Assembly (NCBI GenBank): GCA_947568835.1
Contig: OX387604.1
Location: forward strand, 8,401,860 to 8,465,859
Reading direction: 5' to 3'
From: Protonemura montana
Taxonomy: Eukaryota; Arthropoda; Insecta; Plecoptera; Nemouridae
Length of the DNA stretch: 64,000 nucleotides
Of the stretch, positions 1 through 13,124 are shown piece after piece. The stretch's first letter is position 1. Each line of letters begins with the position of its first letter. The translations under genes and the position numbers were made by a program. The notes below the pieces were generated by a model. It was not told the DNA's origin, ran no database searches, and was given only the letters and a program-made list of their open reading frames with translations.

Positions 1-2335
1 CTCTTTCAAACACAATGGTCACAATGTTTTACGATAAAACCTGTTTTTTTTTAGTTGCAACTGGGATAAATTGCTGGCCAAACGAAAGTTGATTTCGCTG
101 GACCGTTCTCGTTGCAGTCGTACCTCAATTAATATCGACGTTAAGCTGCACGTAAAACCGATTCAAATCGAAAAGTCATGGGCAATGTACAGGAATTTTG
201 TCGATAGCCAATGGCGCCAGAAAATATCAAGTCTGGACCTTAAAAAATTTAAGGTTTTAACCCGATTTTATAAGGTATCTTGTAACTTGTAAGGTGTTTT
301 GTAAGGTATTTTTTAAGGTCTGTCACTCTTATACCGTTGCTCATGATCTCATCTCATCCCAAATTTATTAATGCCTGGCTTGTACCTAAAAAAACTTTTT
401 CGATCAATAATTAGGAACGAACTAATCTCAGCTAATAGATCTTTGCGGTGCTTCAATCATTATAAAATAAAATATGAAATCAAAATCAATATGCATTTTA
501 CAAATACCCCTGAATGCAGCCCGCAGAGCAATTTTTTTTGTGAGTCAAATTTATCAAATAAACTGAAATAAGAAATGTACCATGTTTTTATGCATTCTGA
601 AAGTAATTTTTTTCGGTTTTCTCTGAAGAATTAAAATTGAACGGCTCATGTGAAGTTTATATCTTTGTTAGCACTTAATTTTAAAATACTCTACAAATTA
701 CTGGTGCCATCAAAAACATGTATACTGGGAACTAATTAATCCGAGGTGATTGCCGTTGACTGAAATATATTTTTAGTTTGAGATAATTTTCCACTCTCAA
801 AAACATGTATTAATCAAATTTTAATCCCATACTTTATAATTAAACTATTTTGATTAATTTTCCTCCTTACGAAAAGACACCGAATACCGTTACAAATCCA
901 AACTTGCTGATACCAATTTGACATCAAAGTTTTCTGAAACTGGGATGGTCATTTGACAGGTTTTTCGTGCTCAGACTTTCTAGTCTAACTCATTGAATGA
1001 AGTATGTCAGCGTCGACGGCTCAAAACGGTTCTCATCGACCAAGTTGCCATTGAATTCGTCTCGGAAAGGGTAAACGAATGGGAATGTAAACACTGAGCT
1101 GCAGTCAGTAGCGTCGACGTGAAATTCCTCCCTGCCACCTATTCACAATTGCCATGCAACTAATCTCGCAATCAAATACAATTGAATTTCATTTGCATTG
1201 ATAAGCGAGACGAGGAGCGGTGTGGTGCATTTCAAGCAAGGGTTTTGGGTACTAGTGTGCTGCTGCAATTTCAAGTAGCAACGACATATAAAAGTTCAGC
1301 ATCTTAACCAACTAAAACACGAATGGCTATTTAGGGTGGATTTAGAAAGTTACGTAGTACAAAATTTGTTCGTTTTACGAATTACGAACGACTACAAATT
1401 AAATCCAGCAGCCCAAAGAATATCTACGATGTTCGCGGCACGTGATGACAGACAAAGCGTATGAAAAACACTGTATTAATTGCAATAAAATTCGCTTCTG
1501 TAATATAAAACGATGCCATAACATAATTTTTTGTGGCTACATAAAAATAGAAGACGAAGTATTGTGGTTGTAAAATGCTGTTTATTATTTTTCGCCATTC
1601 TTATGCATAACAATGTTTTATGCCTGCTTTCTGAAAACTTTACGGTTTGTGAATTTTTATATTATACTTCTATTCCTTTTTTTTCCTTTCTCACTGTTGG
1701 GAATAATTTGACTGGAAAATCCTGTTAGATTTATCTTTCAAGTGGGCAAGGCAAATGCATGCTAGCGCCATCTCGTAAAAACGGTTAGACATTATCCACG
1801 TGGCTCTACTTTCATCGGGGGTACAAAGCAAATTGTGGACAATGACAATCTGACTGTGAGTAGAGTACATACCTATTTATAGGTTTTGTTAGGCTGTACT
1901 TACAGCTGAAGCGAATGCATTTCCAATATTTTGCAGCTTGGCGCAATTGAAAAGTTTTCCCAGCAACCCCGGAAAAGTGATTTAAAGGGTAGCCGATGCT
2001 CACAAGTACTACACTTTACTACTTTATAATCACAAAAAAAGATAAACTTAAACATCTACCTGCTGTTTAATATCGCAACCCCTTCCGATCTCAACCTCAA
2101 ACTGCTGGCCGAGAAATTTTCAAATCACACTCCCCTTAAAACTCAAAAGCAAACGGGAACCACAGCCGCGGCATCGTTAAGTAAATATTGTGCATGATGC
2201 ATTTTGCAGGCCGCTTAGCCTTTTGACAGAAAGAGAAACGGCTATGGTTATTTTTTTTTGCGGGGGTAGCTGTATGAAATTTCCAGCTCAGTGATTTAGA
2301 AATTGAAACGCTGCCGGCGAGCACAATACGACGAC
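1..2335. other. Gene-free AT-rich stretch
   Basis: I see no coding exon, tRNA or rRNA I can support here. Open frames are short (under 75 codons), lack recognisable domains and mostly begin at non-ATG codons. Between about 245 and 320 there is a degenerate, T-rich repetition of a TAAGGT-containing unit. The left edge could contain a terminal exon of a gene lying outside the window, because a T-rich tract ending in TTTAG precedes an open frame near 55, but nothing in its translation is recognisable. Confidence 0.5.
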
Positions 2336-2339
2336 TCGG

Positions 2340-2512
2340 AAACGCGCATCATCAAACTTAATGACGTCGGGCGTCGGGCGTCGCGGCCAATGATTGGCTA
2401 GGATCGCATCGCGTCGCCGAACGCCAAACGCGTTGGCCAGCGCGGAGCGGTGAGCGCTGAGCGCTGAGCGCTGATCGCTGAGCGGTGAGCGGCGACCGAT
2501 CATCGATGGATA
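2340..2512. promoter_or_regulatory. CpG-rich patch with paired CCAAT boxes
   Basis: This short stretch is strikingly GC- and CpG-rich compared with its surroundings. It holds a CRE-like half site (TGACGT, 2362-2367) and a perfect 13-bp dyad GCCAATGATTGGC (2386-2398), which puts CCAAT boxes on both strands. From about 2445 a degenerate GAGCGCT-type short tandem repeat follows. CCAAT and CRE elements in a CpG-rich setting are typical of core promoters (established knowledge). That this is a promoter is inference; no adjacent first exon could be identified. Confidence 0.35.
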
Positions 2513-5500
2513 AAGCAACCGACCTGTCGACACTCCAACACTGTTTAACATTTTCAAAGCCACTCACGACTAGCAGCAGGCGGTGGTCCAACAATTCCGA
2601 ACTCACTTCTTGTCAGATTCATAATCAAAGTCCTAATCCCATAATTTTCTAGCCATAAGAAAACGAACAGGGGCAAGAACAGACACTAGGGCTAGTGCTA
2701 CGGCATTGCACAGATGTTGGCGTCAACCGTGTTACCGCATATGCAAAAACTTTCACATGCCGATCTCTATCGTAAAAATTCATTGATTTGGTTTTTTTTA
2801 ACAGTGTGTGCAAGAGAGAGATGATGGTGAAAAAATAAAGTGAAGGAACGCTTTAAAAATCTCTCGTGGTGGTAAGGGTAAGGGTGGGAGGTGGGAGATG
2901 CAAACTGCTGAAACTTTCAGGGCTCATCTCTAAACGAAGATAAAAGACTCGGGAATAAACTTTCATTCATTGAAATTCATGGCATTTCATGGATTATCGT
3001 CACCATAGTAAATCTGGCAATACCGAACTCTTTGTTTAAATAATATTAAAATAGTATTTCATATCTCAGAGCGAAGGTGTTATTGTCGCTGGCAGACGAT
3101 CGTTCGACATATACGCAAGCTATGAAAACTAACTCCTGAAATAGGATATTGTGAGCCAGCGGTGTCAGAAGTCGAGTCCGTTGTAGTTTCTAATTGTTTT
3201 GTCCTCGTAAGCCCGGCGACAGCTGCCCACAGAAACCGCACTGAAGCAAAACGACCGCACCTTCGCTTTTCACATTCCAAATTTAATAACTTATGGAAAA
3301 AGTTTCATAAAAAATGTAGTTTCTTCTTTAAATGTCTTTGTTTTTCCTCGAGTAAAGGGTTAAAGGGATAGTCTTTTTCCTGACTTTGGGTCAATAAGTG
3401 AGCGGAGCAGCCCTTTGGCTGCTGTATGCTGCTGCTGTTTGCTACCAACTGAGGTAGGCCAAAGGGCAGAAAGGGCGGAAAAGTGGGCGGTCAGGGCACG
3501 CACCGCAATGCACGACGCGCTATCGTCGCTGATCTGATACGCACGGGCAATCACCGGCTCTCTGCGCCCTTTGCGTCCGCGCCTTTTGTTAACTAAGATA
3601 TGGTTTATAGCTCCTTATTCTTTATATGGGATAGATCGTTGGTAACATCGATCACAATATTGTTATCGGAAACTGAACAATGGTAATAAAGTTTTATGGC
3701 ACAATCACATTCAATAGCTCATGTGTTTTTATCGAAACAAAAATAAACGCGGGCTGCAAGGAAAAGGCTGGGGTTATTTTGTGAAAACATTTTATCCATT
3801 TCCTCAACCATGATTCATAAAAATGATTCAATTGGCAATTTGTTGTGACTTGTAAGTATGGATGGGGCAGTAAGCGTCCTGCTGGCCTTTCAACTCTGTG
3901 GACCATCTATATTAGTGCAATATAGAATTACATGGGGGTTCGCGGTATGAAACGATTATCCGGCAACCTGCTTTATTTCCTTTCTTTTGCGATTTCCAAG
4001 CGTTTTTCTGACAGCTACATCCATTGGTGTGTCCAACTAAAATAGTAACCTGTATCCAGCACTGCAATCACAAAAAACCGTAAGGGGCTAGTCACACTGC
4101 AAATATTGTTCTTCCTTATTTTTCTTTGTAAAAGTATTAAAATTACAAAACAGAAACTGCGTTTTAATTAAACTCGGGAGTAGTGAGCGTGTTTCTTTAA
4201 TGCATGTATTTTATTGTGTAGAAGCGAAGGATTTTTTTGTGTTCAACGGAAATTATATGTGATAGGGTGGCACCGCTAGATAGCGTCCATGCTGTAGAGC
4301 AGTTACTATGTACTTAATACGGGGGTAGAATCTGGTTGCAAATCTGTTTTTGGTCCGCGAACAAGGAATTCTTTCCTCAGAGTGTGTTTCACAAGTTCAG
4401 TCTTCAACTCCAACGGTTTTGGCCCCGCCTCGTAGAAGAATATTCGCATTTAAAGCAATAAACCATGTAAAGAAGTTTTGAAAAAAAAACGTTATCTTTT
4501 CGAAGAAGCTTAATTCACGATTAGGGTAAGTCATTACACCGACAAAAAAATAATTTCAATCTCCAATTTCTAAACACCTTGACCTGTAAGCATTTAAAAT
4601 CGAAACAAACTTTTGCAGGCCGGCGTAATGACTGAATAAAATTGAAGCAGAAATTATCACTTATTTTAATATATTCACGTAACGCTTAACAGAAGCTTAC
4701 TTCCAGATAATGCCATTTTAATTTCTAATGCAGATGAAGATGGTTTTCTTTTCTACTGCATCTGTGTTGAAAAACCTTGGTCTCTGTACCAAGGCATAAA
4801 ACTCTGCTCGCACTAAGAGCAAAACCCACGTCCAAGCAAATCATAATCCAATTAAACTGCTCTTCCTCCCTGTACTACGAGACAAAGAATGAGAACCAAG
4901 AATAAGAATAATAAATAATGTTGGGGACTGGTAAATTTTAAAAATGTATGTAGCGTACGTGTTTAGCTGACACTTTTCCAACAGTGCGGTCCGCATTCTA
5001 GCGCTATTTCTTTCCTTCATACATTTCCCGAATTTCTCCACGATTTTCCCCACACAAGTAGTAAAAACCCAAAACGAGAAATCTGAGTGTATATATAGGT
5101 ACACAACGCGTATTTTATACTGTTTATCTGATTATTATAATGTTGTACATTGTGTTGAGCTAACAGCAAGCAGGAAAGTAAAACACAAAAGCCGGATTTT
5201 AATGTGAATTACGCACGTAATGCTTCAAGTGAAAACACTAGAAGCACTAGCTGTACTTACATAAAACACCTAATATGCGGAGAAAGTATAAATTGTCGAC
5301 TCCCCGTCGGAGCTAGAGCCTCTTGATCCCTGTTTTCGTTCGGCGCCCCATCTCGAGTTTTGATATTAAACTGTGGCGGACTTGAAAATAAGTTCGCACA
5401 GGACGCGAAAGGAAGTTAAGCTAAATAGTTAACCGAAGGAAATTTTCTAATCCTAAGACGATGGAATGGAGTCTTAAGACTGATCAATTATGCATGGCAT

Positions 5501-6420
5501 TCAGTTTCTGGGCCTAAACGTCTTGGTACAAGTCTCTTAGACTGCAGTTACTTACCATGCCCGGAATTCGCTGGCTTTTTGAAATGCATGACGTGGTGGA
5601 AGTGCCGGGTTCAAGCTTTTCACTGATTATTTGTCACTGATTCGCTATTACTTACCGTGCTCTCGAAGACGGTGCGTTAAAAGCATTTATGCTGGCGATG
5701 GTAAGCGAATGCGGAACCACGAACATCCAGGAAGTAAATGGAGCATGGTTAGTTAGTTTTAAGATAAGTTCTACGGTTTTGTAATTAATAGACCGTAGCA
5801 CAGAATACCCCATGATTTCGTTCAAGCGTGGTATATGTATATGTGCAGGTTTGTGGGCATCAGGTATATGTGCCACTACTGGAACGTGTCCACAATCTGA
5901 TCTAGTTAGATTCCACATGATTGTTACAGAAAACATGCTGCTCTGTAAAACAACAGGGGGATACGATAAATAATTCAAACAAACCAACCGATCATTTATT
6001 GATTCAATGCACCTTTATCGTAAGTAGTCAAGAAGTTAAAATTGATTCCTAGCTACGATAGATGTGTTTGCGCGATACTTCAATTGTGCACGAAAGTAAA
6101 CTGTTTGGGGAAAATCGTTTGCACAACCTTTATAATATGACAATGCCCTGTTATTACTCTTTCAAAAAAAGGAGAAAAAAAACGCGTGTTTTTATATTTT
6201 CTGACATTCTTGAAATCGTATTTTATGAATTGAGACAACCACACTGAGATTTTGAGCTACGAAATACATATTTATGTAAAACCCGACAGGCATAGGTATA
6301 TTCTGAATAAAATATCGTCGTAGCTTATATAGCGTCTGCTGTGTCTGAAGGTAATGTACGGGTGAGACACAGCCGCCATTCAAATACGATCTCGGCAGAA
6401 TATCCACATGCATAATTCAA
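2513..6420. other. Gene-free stretch
   Basis: No exon, RNA gene or complete mobile element could be supported. Open frames such as the 111-codon minus-strand one at 5652-5987 have no recognisable domain, signal peptide or convincing splice context. Scattered AT-rich tracts resemble ordinary intergenic or intronic DNA. It may be intron or upstream regulatory sequence of a flanking gene. Confidence 0.45.
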
Positions 6421-6425
6421 CAATG

Positions 6426-6437
6426 TGGCGGCGTCGG

Positions 6438-6484
<47 letters not shown>
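6426..6484. repeat. (GTCGGC)n hexanucleotide microsatellite
   Basis: About nine near-perfect copies of the hexamer GTCGGC, with a slightly degenerate GTCGGCG start. The repeat is pure CpG-rich sequence inside AT-rich DNA. Because the unit is six bases it stays open in several frames and creates artificial Asp-Ala or Ser-Ala frames on both strands. The same hexamer recurs near 9826, 13483 (other strand) and 19880. Confidence 0.9.
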
Positions 6485-6485
<1 letters not shown>

Positions 6486-9400
6486 ACAAACAGAGCATAC
6501 TTCTGACACTATGCCCCGGTGCCCACCACCGAACAAAAAATAAATAAATAAAACGAATAAAATAAAGCATAAACATAACCATAAAATCAGGGAAATGTTA
6601 GTTTTGGATTTTATTGTGTCGCCTATCGAAAAATATCAATCTTTCTTTATTCGATTTCTGTTGTTCCTCTTCAGTGCTTCCATTGAGATCTATGAATTAA
6701 TTCTCAGAAAACACAGCGATCAATTATTTCAAGGACACTGGATGTGTCGTGTGCATGATTATATATAAATCAATTCCTTATCGAATAGCATATCTGTCTC
6801 TAAAAAAAGGGCGTTGTGACTGAAATATTGTTTTTCGTTGTCTGATTGTTGTCATGTTTGTTTGCATGTCAATTTTTCTTCACGTATCGTTGTTATTGTT
6901 GTTGTTGCATGCAGTTTACATAATGAGCAAGAAAAAAACCTCACAAGTGTTACCGAAAGTAAAAATGATACATTTTCAGGGACAAGAAAATGCCAAAGAA
7001 AATTGTTACCGTCAGATATATGTTCATATACAAATGTGGTTGTCCATTGCCTGGTAAATGTATCGCCCAAAACGCCAGTCGTGAAAATGCCATCAGTTGT
7101 TACAGAAAAAAATCAGGAAGAGAGTAAATAATCGTTTAATTTCCGCTCTTCAAGCCCCTATAAACGTGATATCACAGTGTGGAATAATGTATTCAAATCT
7201 GTTTGAAACGAATACTGTATCTATTATTGTCCATAAGAAGTATATTATTTCATGCCATGTTCTGTTCGGTTGCATTTGCAATAACGTCCGCATATCACAT
7301 GGCCCACGACTTCCATGGAATAGAGCGGGTTTTTGAGTTATGACCCTCTCGAATCTATATGCTCCCCTCACCTCCCCCTCCTCCCACCCCAAGCACCCCA
7401 AAGGTTGGTCGAATAATAGAGAGCACGCTACTAGAATTTCCCGATAAATATGCATACGTCGTAAGGAGTAAATAAACGAAAGTCACGCCCTTTGGCTCAC
7501 CTGTGAGCACCCCTCTCCCCCTCGGCACCTCCCTCTTTCTCGCCACCATATCCCACACCAACGAGAACGCAAAAACCCTGCACCATCTTAATTAAAAATC
7601 AATGCAATACGAAACTTTTTTCTCGAGCATTTACATATATGCACACTCATGTTACAGAAACCAAGGTATTTGAATATCCAGACTTGTGCTGTATGCTGGC
7701 GCTTTTAGCGTCAATCCTTTCATAGCTCTGAAATTTTTACCACTTCAGACACTTGCAAGAGAAGTTGATAAAAGCCGATAAATATTGTTAAATTCTTCGT
7801 AGAAATGGAGATTGTGAGGAGTGCTGTTCCTCTGAATAGATAAATAGACCAATTAGGTAAGTAGCTCAAATAGGAACTTCGCGTTCTGCTGACCAGTACT
7901 AGTGTTGGAGAGTACATGCACATTTAGGACAGAGCTGGAATCAGTAATGTATGTTTAAATGTAGAAACTACATGGTTATTTTCATGAGCTGCAGATTAAA
8001 TCAAAGTAATAATAATAGTTCTAGGGAAATCAAACCGGCACTGATGCAAATATTCGCAATAGTATGATGGCTGAGAGCATGCAGTCTAAATTGATATAAT
8101 GCTACAGCTCTGCATAAAACATTTATCTCCATACCTTACCACGACAAAAATAAATTATTCCCCCTGGAATTTTGAAATCCCTATAAACAAGAATTTTATA
8201 TTAACATTATGGCGAAACCATTGTTCTATAAGGAAACGATGAGATTTTTGAAATATGAACATTTTATTTCCTACTGAAGGGTTGAGAGTCTGGAGAAATA
8301 TTGTCTTTCTTGTGTCCTAGGGTGGCCCTTGAAAAGACAAATCCCTTCTTCGTAACAATAAAAGGTAGGCATAAAACACTGATCTACTGCATCCACAAAT
8401 TCAAACTATTCTTCAGGCTGCAAAATAAAGCGTTGCGATTCAGCCGAAACCTAGCTCCTCCAATAACTGCCACGTTGTTTTATTAACATAAAGATGATAG
8501 GATGGCGTCTTTGAAAGTCTTCTTCAAGCCGCATGCTTACTCCAAAAATCTCTCTGGACGTCGAGCAGAGTTTTTCTTTTCTTTAGGTAATAGAGGTAAA
8601 TAAACCAGTCCTTCCTTTATTTGGCTTTGCCATGGCTAGTAAGTGCCCGATTATTTATATATCTTCGCAATTCTCTCCACTCCATAAAAGTCTTGGTTAG
8701 CGTGATATCGATCAGAAGGAAAATTAGCAAGAGCAACCACTTGGGATTGCTAAGAAATTGATGAAATGCAGCGATTATAAAAGTTCAAATCCCAGCAAAT
8801 GATCTAACCAATTGTACCCGTGGTTACTGTTCAGGCGACTAAGGCGATTAAAATATTTCAACGAAAGTGGCTGCTTTTTTTTCGAGTATAATGAAGTTCG
8901 TTGGGAAATCTATACCAGCTCTTCTTTCACTGGGAAAAACTTTCGATAACGGGCGGAAAAGCCGAGCGTTTTTTATCACATCAACTTGTATCTGAAAGGT
9001 CACTAGAGGCTACTAGTTGCAAGATCGAAACAGCAGACCATCAAAAGTTGAAATTTCATTCGATTCTTCCTAGCTAACTTATTTCTCGATAGAAATTGCC
9101 TATTTTCTCAGTTCCCCTGCGATCGGCCTCACAAATAAACATCCCAGAATATCGCACACGGGAAGAAGAGGTGACTGGAGACACATTACAATTTCGTCCA
9201 CCCGACATGTCATTAAAAACCGCAATGCCATACAGCTGCGTGGTTTGTTCGAGCTTGAATTCCTTGGGTCGGTTGCTTTTGACGTTTGCCGCATATTTTG
9301 GTGGAGCCTGCGTTTTGCGGCCTGGCGTGCTCTCTGTCCACTAGCACTGCTGGTTCTGCGCTGGACCCTCCCCCCTCCCCTCACTCTTCTTCGACTTTCC

Positions 9401-9825
9401 AGCGCATCTGTCCTGTGATTGTAATTCGTATCCGCGAAAGTCGAACGTCACCCCCACCTCACCCCACTCCCACCCCCACCCCTCGATGAGCGTGTGTGCG
9501 TGATCGCGATCTTATCCGAAGAAACCCAGAAGGAAAAGAAAATCCTGCCAAATTTGTCTTTCAAACTGCGACTTGTTAGGCCCCGGTCTTAAACGCAACG
9601 CTCCATCGCTCTGCTCGATTTTTCTTTTGCGTATTCTACCTTATAATTGGCATTACGTCGTCATTTTCCGGCCTAGTGGAAAAACAAGGGCTTAGCAAAT
9701 GGAATGAAAGAAAATTATAGAAACCATCGAGAAAATTGGACATTTTTCTGTCAAAGTCAGCAGAAACGAAACACAAAAGACATGTTTCTAAAGCGGCTTG
9801 CTATTACTGACATGGCACGTTCTTT
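6485..9825. other. Gene-free stretch with C-rich patches
   Basis: No gene is supported. The stretch contains pyrimidine-rich patches near 7360-7400 and 7500-7560, and a second C-rich patch near 9360-9485 with CCCCCACC-type repetition. Open frames are short and compositionally biased by these tracts. There is no sign of a transposase or reverse transcriptase. Confidence 0.45.
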
Positions 9826-9852
9826 GTCGGCGTCGACGTCGGCGTCGGCGGC
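9826..9852. repeat. Short (GTCGGC)n microsatellite
   Basis: About four and a half units of GTCGGC with one interruption (GTCGAC). It is the same hexamer as at 6426-6484. A run of C residues follows at about 9908-9918 and a run of G at about 10062-10071. Confidence 0.8.
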
Positions 9853-10927
9853 AGGGACGCCGCGGCCAGCAACACAAGACGTTGTTGGTACGGCTGACGA
9901 TTGACTGCCCCCCCCCCCCTCCCCTGAACAAGACCGCAGCAAGCGCAGCACACGGGCGCAGCAGGGGCAGCGAGCACAAACAAACACGACTCAATCGACA
10001 ACATCTAACAAGCTCTCCCTGTACCGGCTAGCTATACACCATACAGATAAAAGTACAATCAAGGGGGGGGGGGCGACTCCCTCTCGCTGCAGCAACGTGC
10101 CATGTTAACCAAGCGTTAGGCTACGCGGCCACGTGGGAAAGTCGGAAAATGTCCCGGAAAGTAGCACGCGTGAAAACAACGAGTTATGGAAATGCGTGAA
10201 TCTGAGCTCACTGGCTTTTCTTTCGGCCGCGATTAGTGGGTTAGCTGACGAAAGCCGCGGGAAAGCGATATAGATTGCGTCTTTTACAAATTGCGTCGCG
10301 ATGTACTGCTTCTACACCGGCGACATTCAACATGGGATTGGAAATATATTATATGGTGTTTAGGAATTGATCAAGTATTTTATTCCCTCCTTTCAGATGC
10401 GAGCGACATTTCAAATTGCTGTTTCTTTTATAGGATCAAAGAAAGTTTTCGAGCGAAACGCCATGCCGTTCAGAGTTTACAAGAGCGGATTCATTCATAT
10501 TTTAGCCCTGTCAAATTAATTGAAATTTCGATTAGGTTTTAGCGTTGAGAATTGCAAATGACCGGATCGACCTAGGAAAATACTGCATGGGAAGTAGTTA
10601 AAGACATGTCAAAATCAGTTGAATATCAGACAGGTAGAATTTCTGATGATTTTTGAATTTCCTCGATAGAATACTGCCGCTTTACTACTACTTTTACTTC
10701 TTGACTTGAATCCACTCTTGACTTGAGCTTGGAGGCGAGCTTTCAACTTGATATCCTATCTGGATAACACTCGAGCATGCACGGGCGACGACTGCCTACT
10801 ATCCCGACTCCAACCTCGTGACATGCCAAAAGCGGGCTTGCTTTTCGAAGGAAGCTGCAGATGCATCATTGGAAATCTGTCAGAACTCGGTAAACCAGTC
10901 ATGGCGTATCCCGTGAGTGGGGGCAAG
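9853..10927. other. Gene-free, moderately GC-rich stretch
   Basis: No coding exon is supported. The sequence is somewhat GC-richer than average, with short C and G homopolymers and a palindromic E-box CACGTG at 10130-10135 inside CCACGTGG. Such E-boxes bind bHLH factors in general; functional use here is speculative. Confidence 0.4.
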
Positions 10928-10992
10928 GGTGCTGGTGTTGGTGTTGGTGCTGGTGCTGGTGCTGGTGCTGGTGCTGGTACTGGTACTGGTGC
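10928..10992. repeat. (GGTGCT)n hexanucleotide microsatellite
   Basis: About ten copies of GGTGCT, with GGTGTT variants at the left and GGTACT variants at the right. Open on several frames, it produces a false Gly-Ala-rich frame on the plus strand and an Ala-Pro frame on the minus strand. Confidence 0.9.
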
Positions 10993-13080
10993 CACCAAGC
11001 CTCCATCATCGCTCAGTCACACCGAGCTCTCAGTGCCCCGTTGTAAGGTCACTTTACTTCACCTCATTACACACACTTCACTGACATTCCTACATCAAAA
11101 CGCAGTCGACGTATTGTTTATGGTGCTGGCATTCCGAATTATGTCAGCGCTGGAGTTAGATATCAAACCTAACCTGTCAGGCCGCGAGAGTTCGTCCCCT
11201 TTCCCCCTGCCCCAGCGAGACAAGCTGCAAGACCAACTAACCCTGTCTTCCCCACTTTGCCCCTCCCGATGCGTCCTACAATTTATCAAGAATATGGATG
11301 ACAGGAGCATGCCAAGGAAGTTTGCCTTTTAAGGTCGACGACAAAGATGTTAGCCAATTCCAACAGCCAACGAGCCGTGCATGGCCACTTTGCTTGATGC
11401 ATTTCCCATTTCGATTCTTGACACATGTTTCCTAATGTGTATTTCTCAGGTCAGATTTATCGATGTGACTGCTTTTCTCGCGAACTACACATGAAAATCC
11501 CTTGACGGTACGAAAGATCTCTCGACATTGATGCGAAAGAGTGTTTGAGAGTCAAAAGCAATACGAAATTGTCCAGCTACCGATGAAGTGCCTCTAAAAG
11601 GTGCTTGTATGTTCTCGGTTTTCGACGAACATGTTTCTGTTATGAGGGAATATTTTATTGACGTTCGTATACTTTATGAGCTATGTAGTATGGAGCTATG
11701 TAGTATGGACTCCTCGACCGGCATACCATTTTACTGAAGATGCCCGTTCTCTTTTTAGTCAATATGAACAATGGAGTCTAGTACAATTAAAACTTGACTG
11801 ATTACCATGCAGATATGAAAGCATACTTTTCTTCTATTTGCCATGATGAGAGAGCACCCCAATTGTAGAAAACTTATTTTGCCGGTGAAAACTTGCAGCG
11901 TATATATTGACACGACTTTTCAAACGTAGAACTTGTTTCGTGTTCATGTTCTCTATTTGATCCGTCTCGCTTGCAGATTCGGAACCAGGAAGGTTTGTAA
12001 TCTGTCAAACTTGTATTATTATTTTGCTCTTTAGAATGAGGGTGGCGGTAGGGGGTCTTAGAGGTGGTCAGCAGGTCTAGAGTAGAGTATACTTGCAAGC
12101 CACATTTGAACAATAGTCGGAATAAGATAAAATATCAATTGTCTCGCTACGTCTAGACCACCCCTTCCCCTATTTGTGGTTCAAAATGTGTATTTGGCGA
12201 TAAATTCCGCTTTTGCGGCTGTTAAAACAAAACCCATATATCTTCATCACTTTCAGGCGAACAATTTTCCTTACTATACGTATTATTTTCCAGTTCGTCA
12301 AGTTTGCTTTCGTGAAAATCTTTCAAAAAGCGGACTAGATTTCTTTTTTATTCATTCATATTCGGAGTGTTCGGAGCAAAGAAAATAAAAATCTCGCGTC
12401 TGTGAAAATGAACCGAAACTTCTCACGTCGCCGCCATCGCCAATTCCAAAGCTGCATTTTTTTCTCTCAATAACTTTTTATGATCTCTTCTTCATAATTT
12501 TCATTGCTGCTTCCCAAGCAGGTCGGTACTTCTCAAGTGTAAGGATGAACACAGACCCTACATAATCAGCCGCAAACAGAAATTTCAGTACTGCATTCTT
12601 AGGTGCAACTGCCATCAATGCCCGTACTGGGCCAACGATGGTTCATGTTCATTAACTAAATACATTCGATCGGTCTATTACTCGTGACATCAATTCTGAG
12701 CTACGGCCAGCAAAATATCTATCAGACCAAATAGTCAGTTTTCAACAGGTAATTATGGAATTCGCAATTCAAGAAATTGTATTCATGGAGTACCCGATTG
12801 GCGGCAGTCCAAAATATTTCTCAGTTTTGAACATCTCGACTACAACAGAAATATAGAGAGAGGATGGGTTGTGAGGGGGGGAAGGGAAAGAGGGGAGGGA
12901 GTCCAGAAATCTTTATGCTTTCAGTTCTGGTACACAGCCATGAAACTACCCAATAAGACATCCTCCCCTCCCCTTCCCCCCACACCCCTCTAAGTAATTT
13001 CAATCCACACGGTGTAGCAGCCATCAACCTAACATCCCCATCTATGCATATCTATTCTTCGTGTGATAGAACTGACTCGA
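10993..13080. other. Gene-free stretch with a 15-bp tandem duplication
   Basis: No gene supported. The unit GAGCTATGTAGTATG is present twice in immediate tandem at 11678-11707 without mismatches. A G-rich purine tract lies near 12868-12900 and a C-rich tract near 12960-12990. Otherwise the DNA is AT-rich without recognisable features. Confidence 0.5.
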
Positions 13081-13124
13081 AGTCAGTACGCAGTCAATAC
13101 ACAGTCAGTACCCAGTCAGTATGC
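13081..13124. repeat. Four tandem copies of an 11-bp unit
   Basis: Four consecutive 11-base units (13081, 13092, 13103, 13114) share the core AGTCARTAYNC with one to three differences between copies. The units are too short and too few for a satellite array. They could be a small minisatellite or a cluster of binding sites; the latter is inference. Confidence 0.75.

Noticed and set aside
71-292. Possible terminal exon at the left edge
   Set aside because: A T-rich tract ending in AG precedes it, but the translation matches no family I know and the frame could be chance.
5652-5987. 111-codon minus-strand frame
   Set aside because: Translation not recognised and no signal peptide or conserved motif; length is within chance for this region.
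10748-11332. 194-codon Gly-Ala-rich open frame
   Set aside because: It owes its length to the GGTGCT microsatellite, starts at a non-ATG codon, and shows no domain, signal peptide or splice context.
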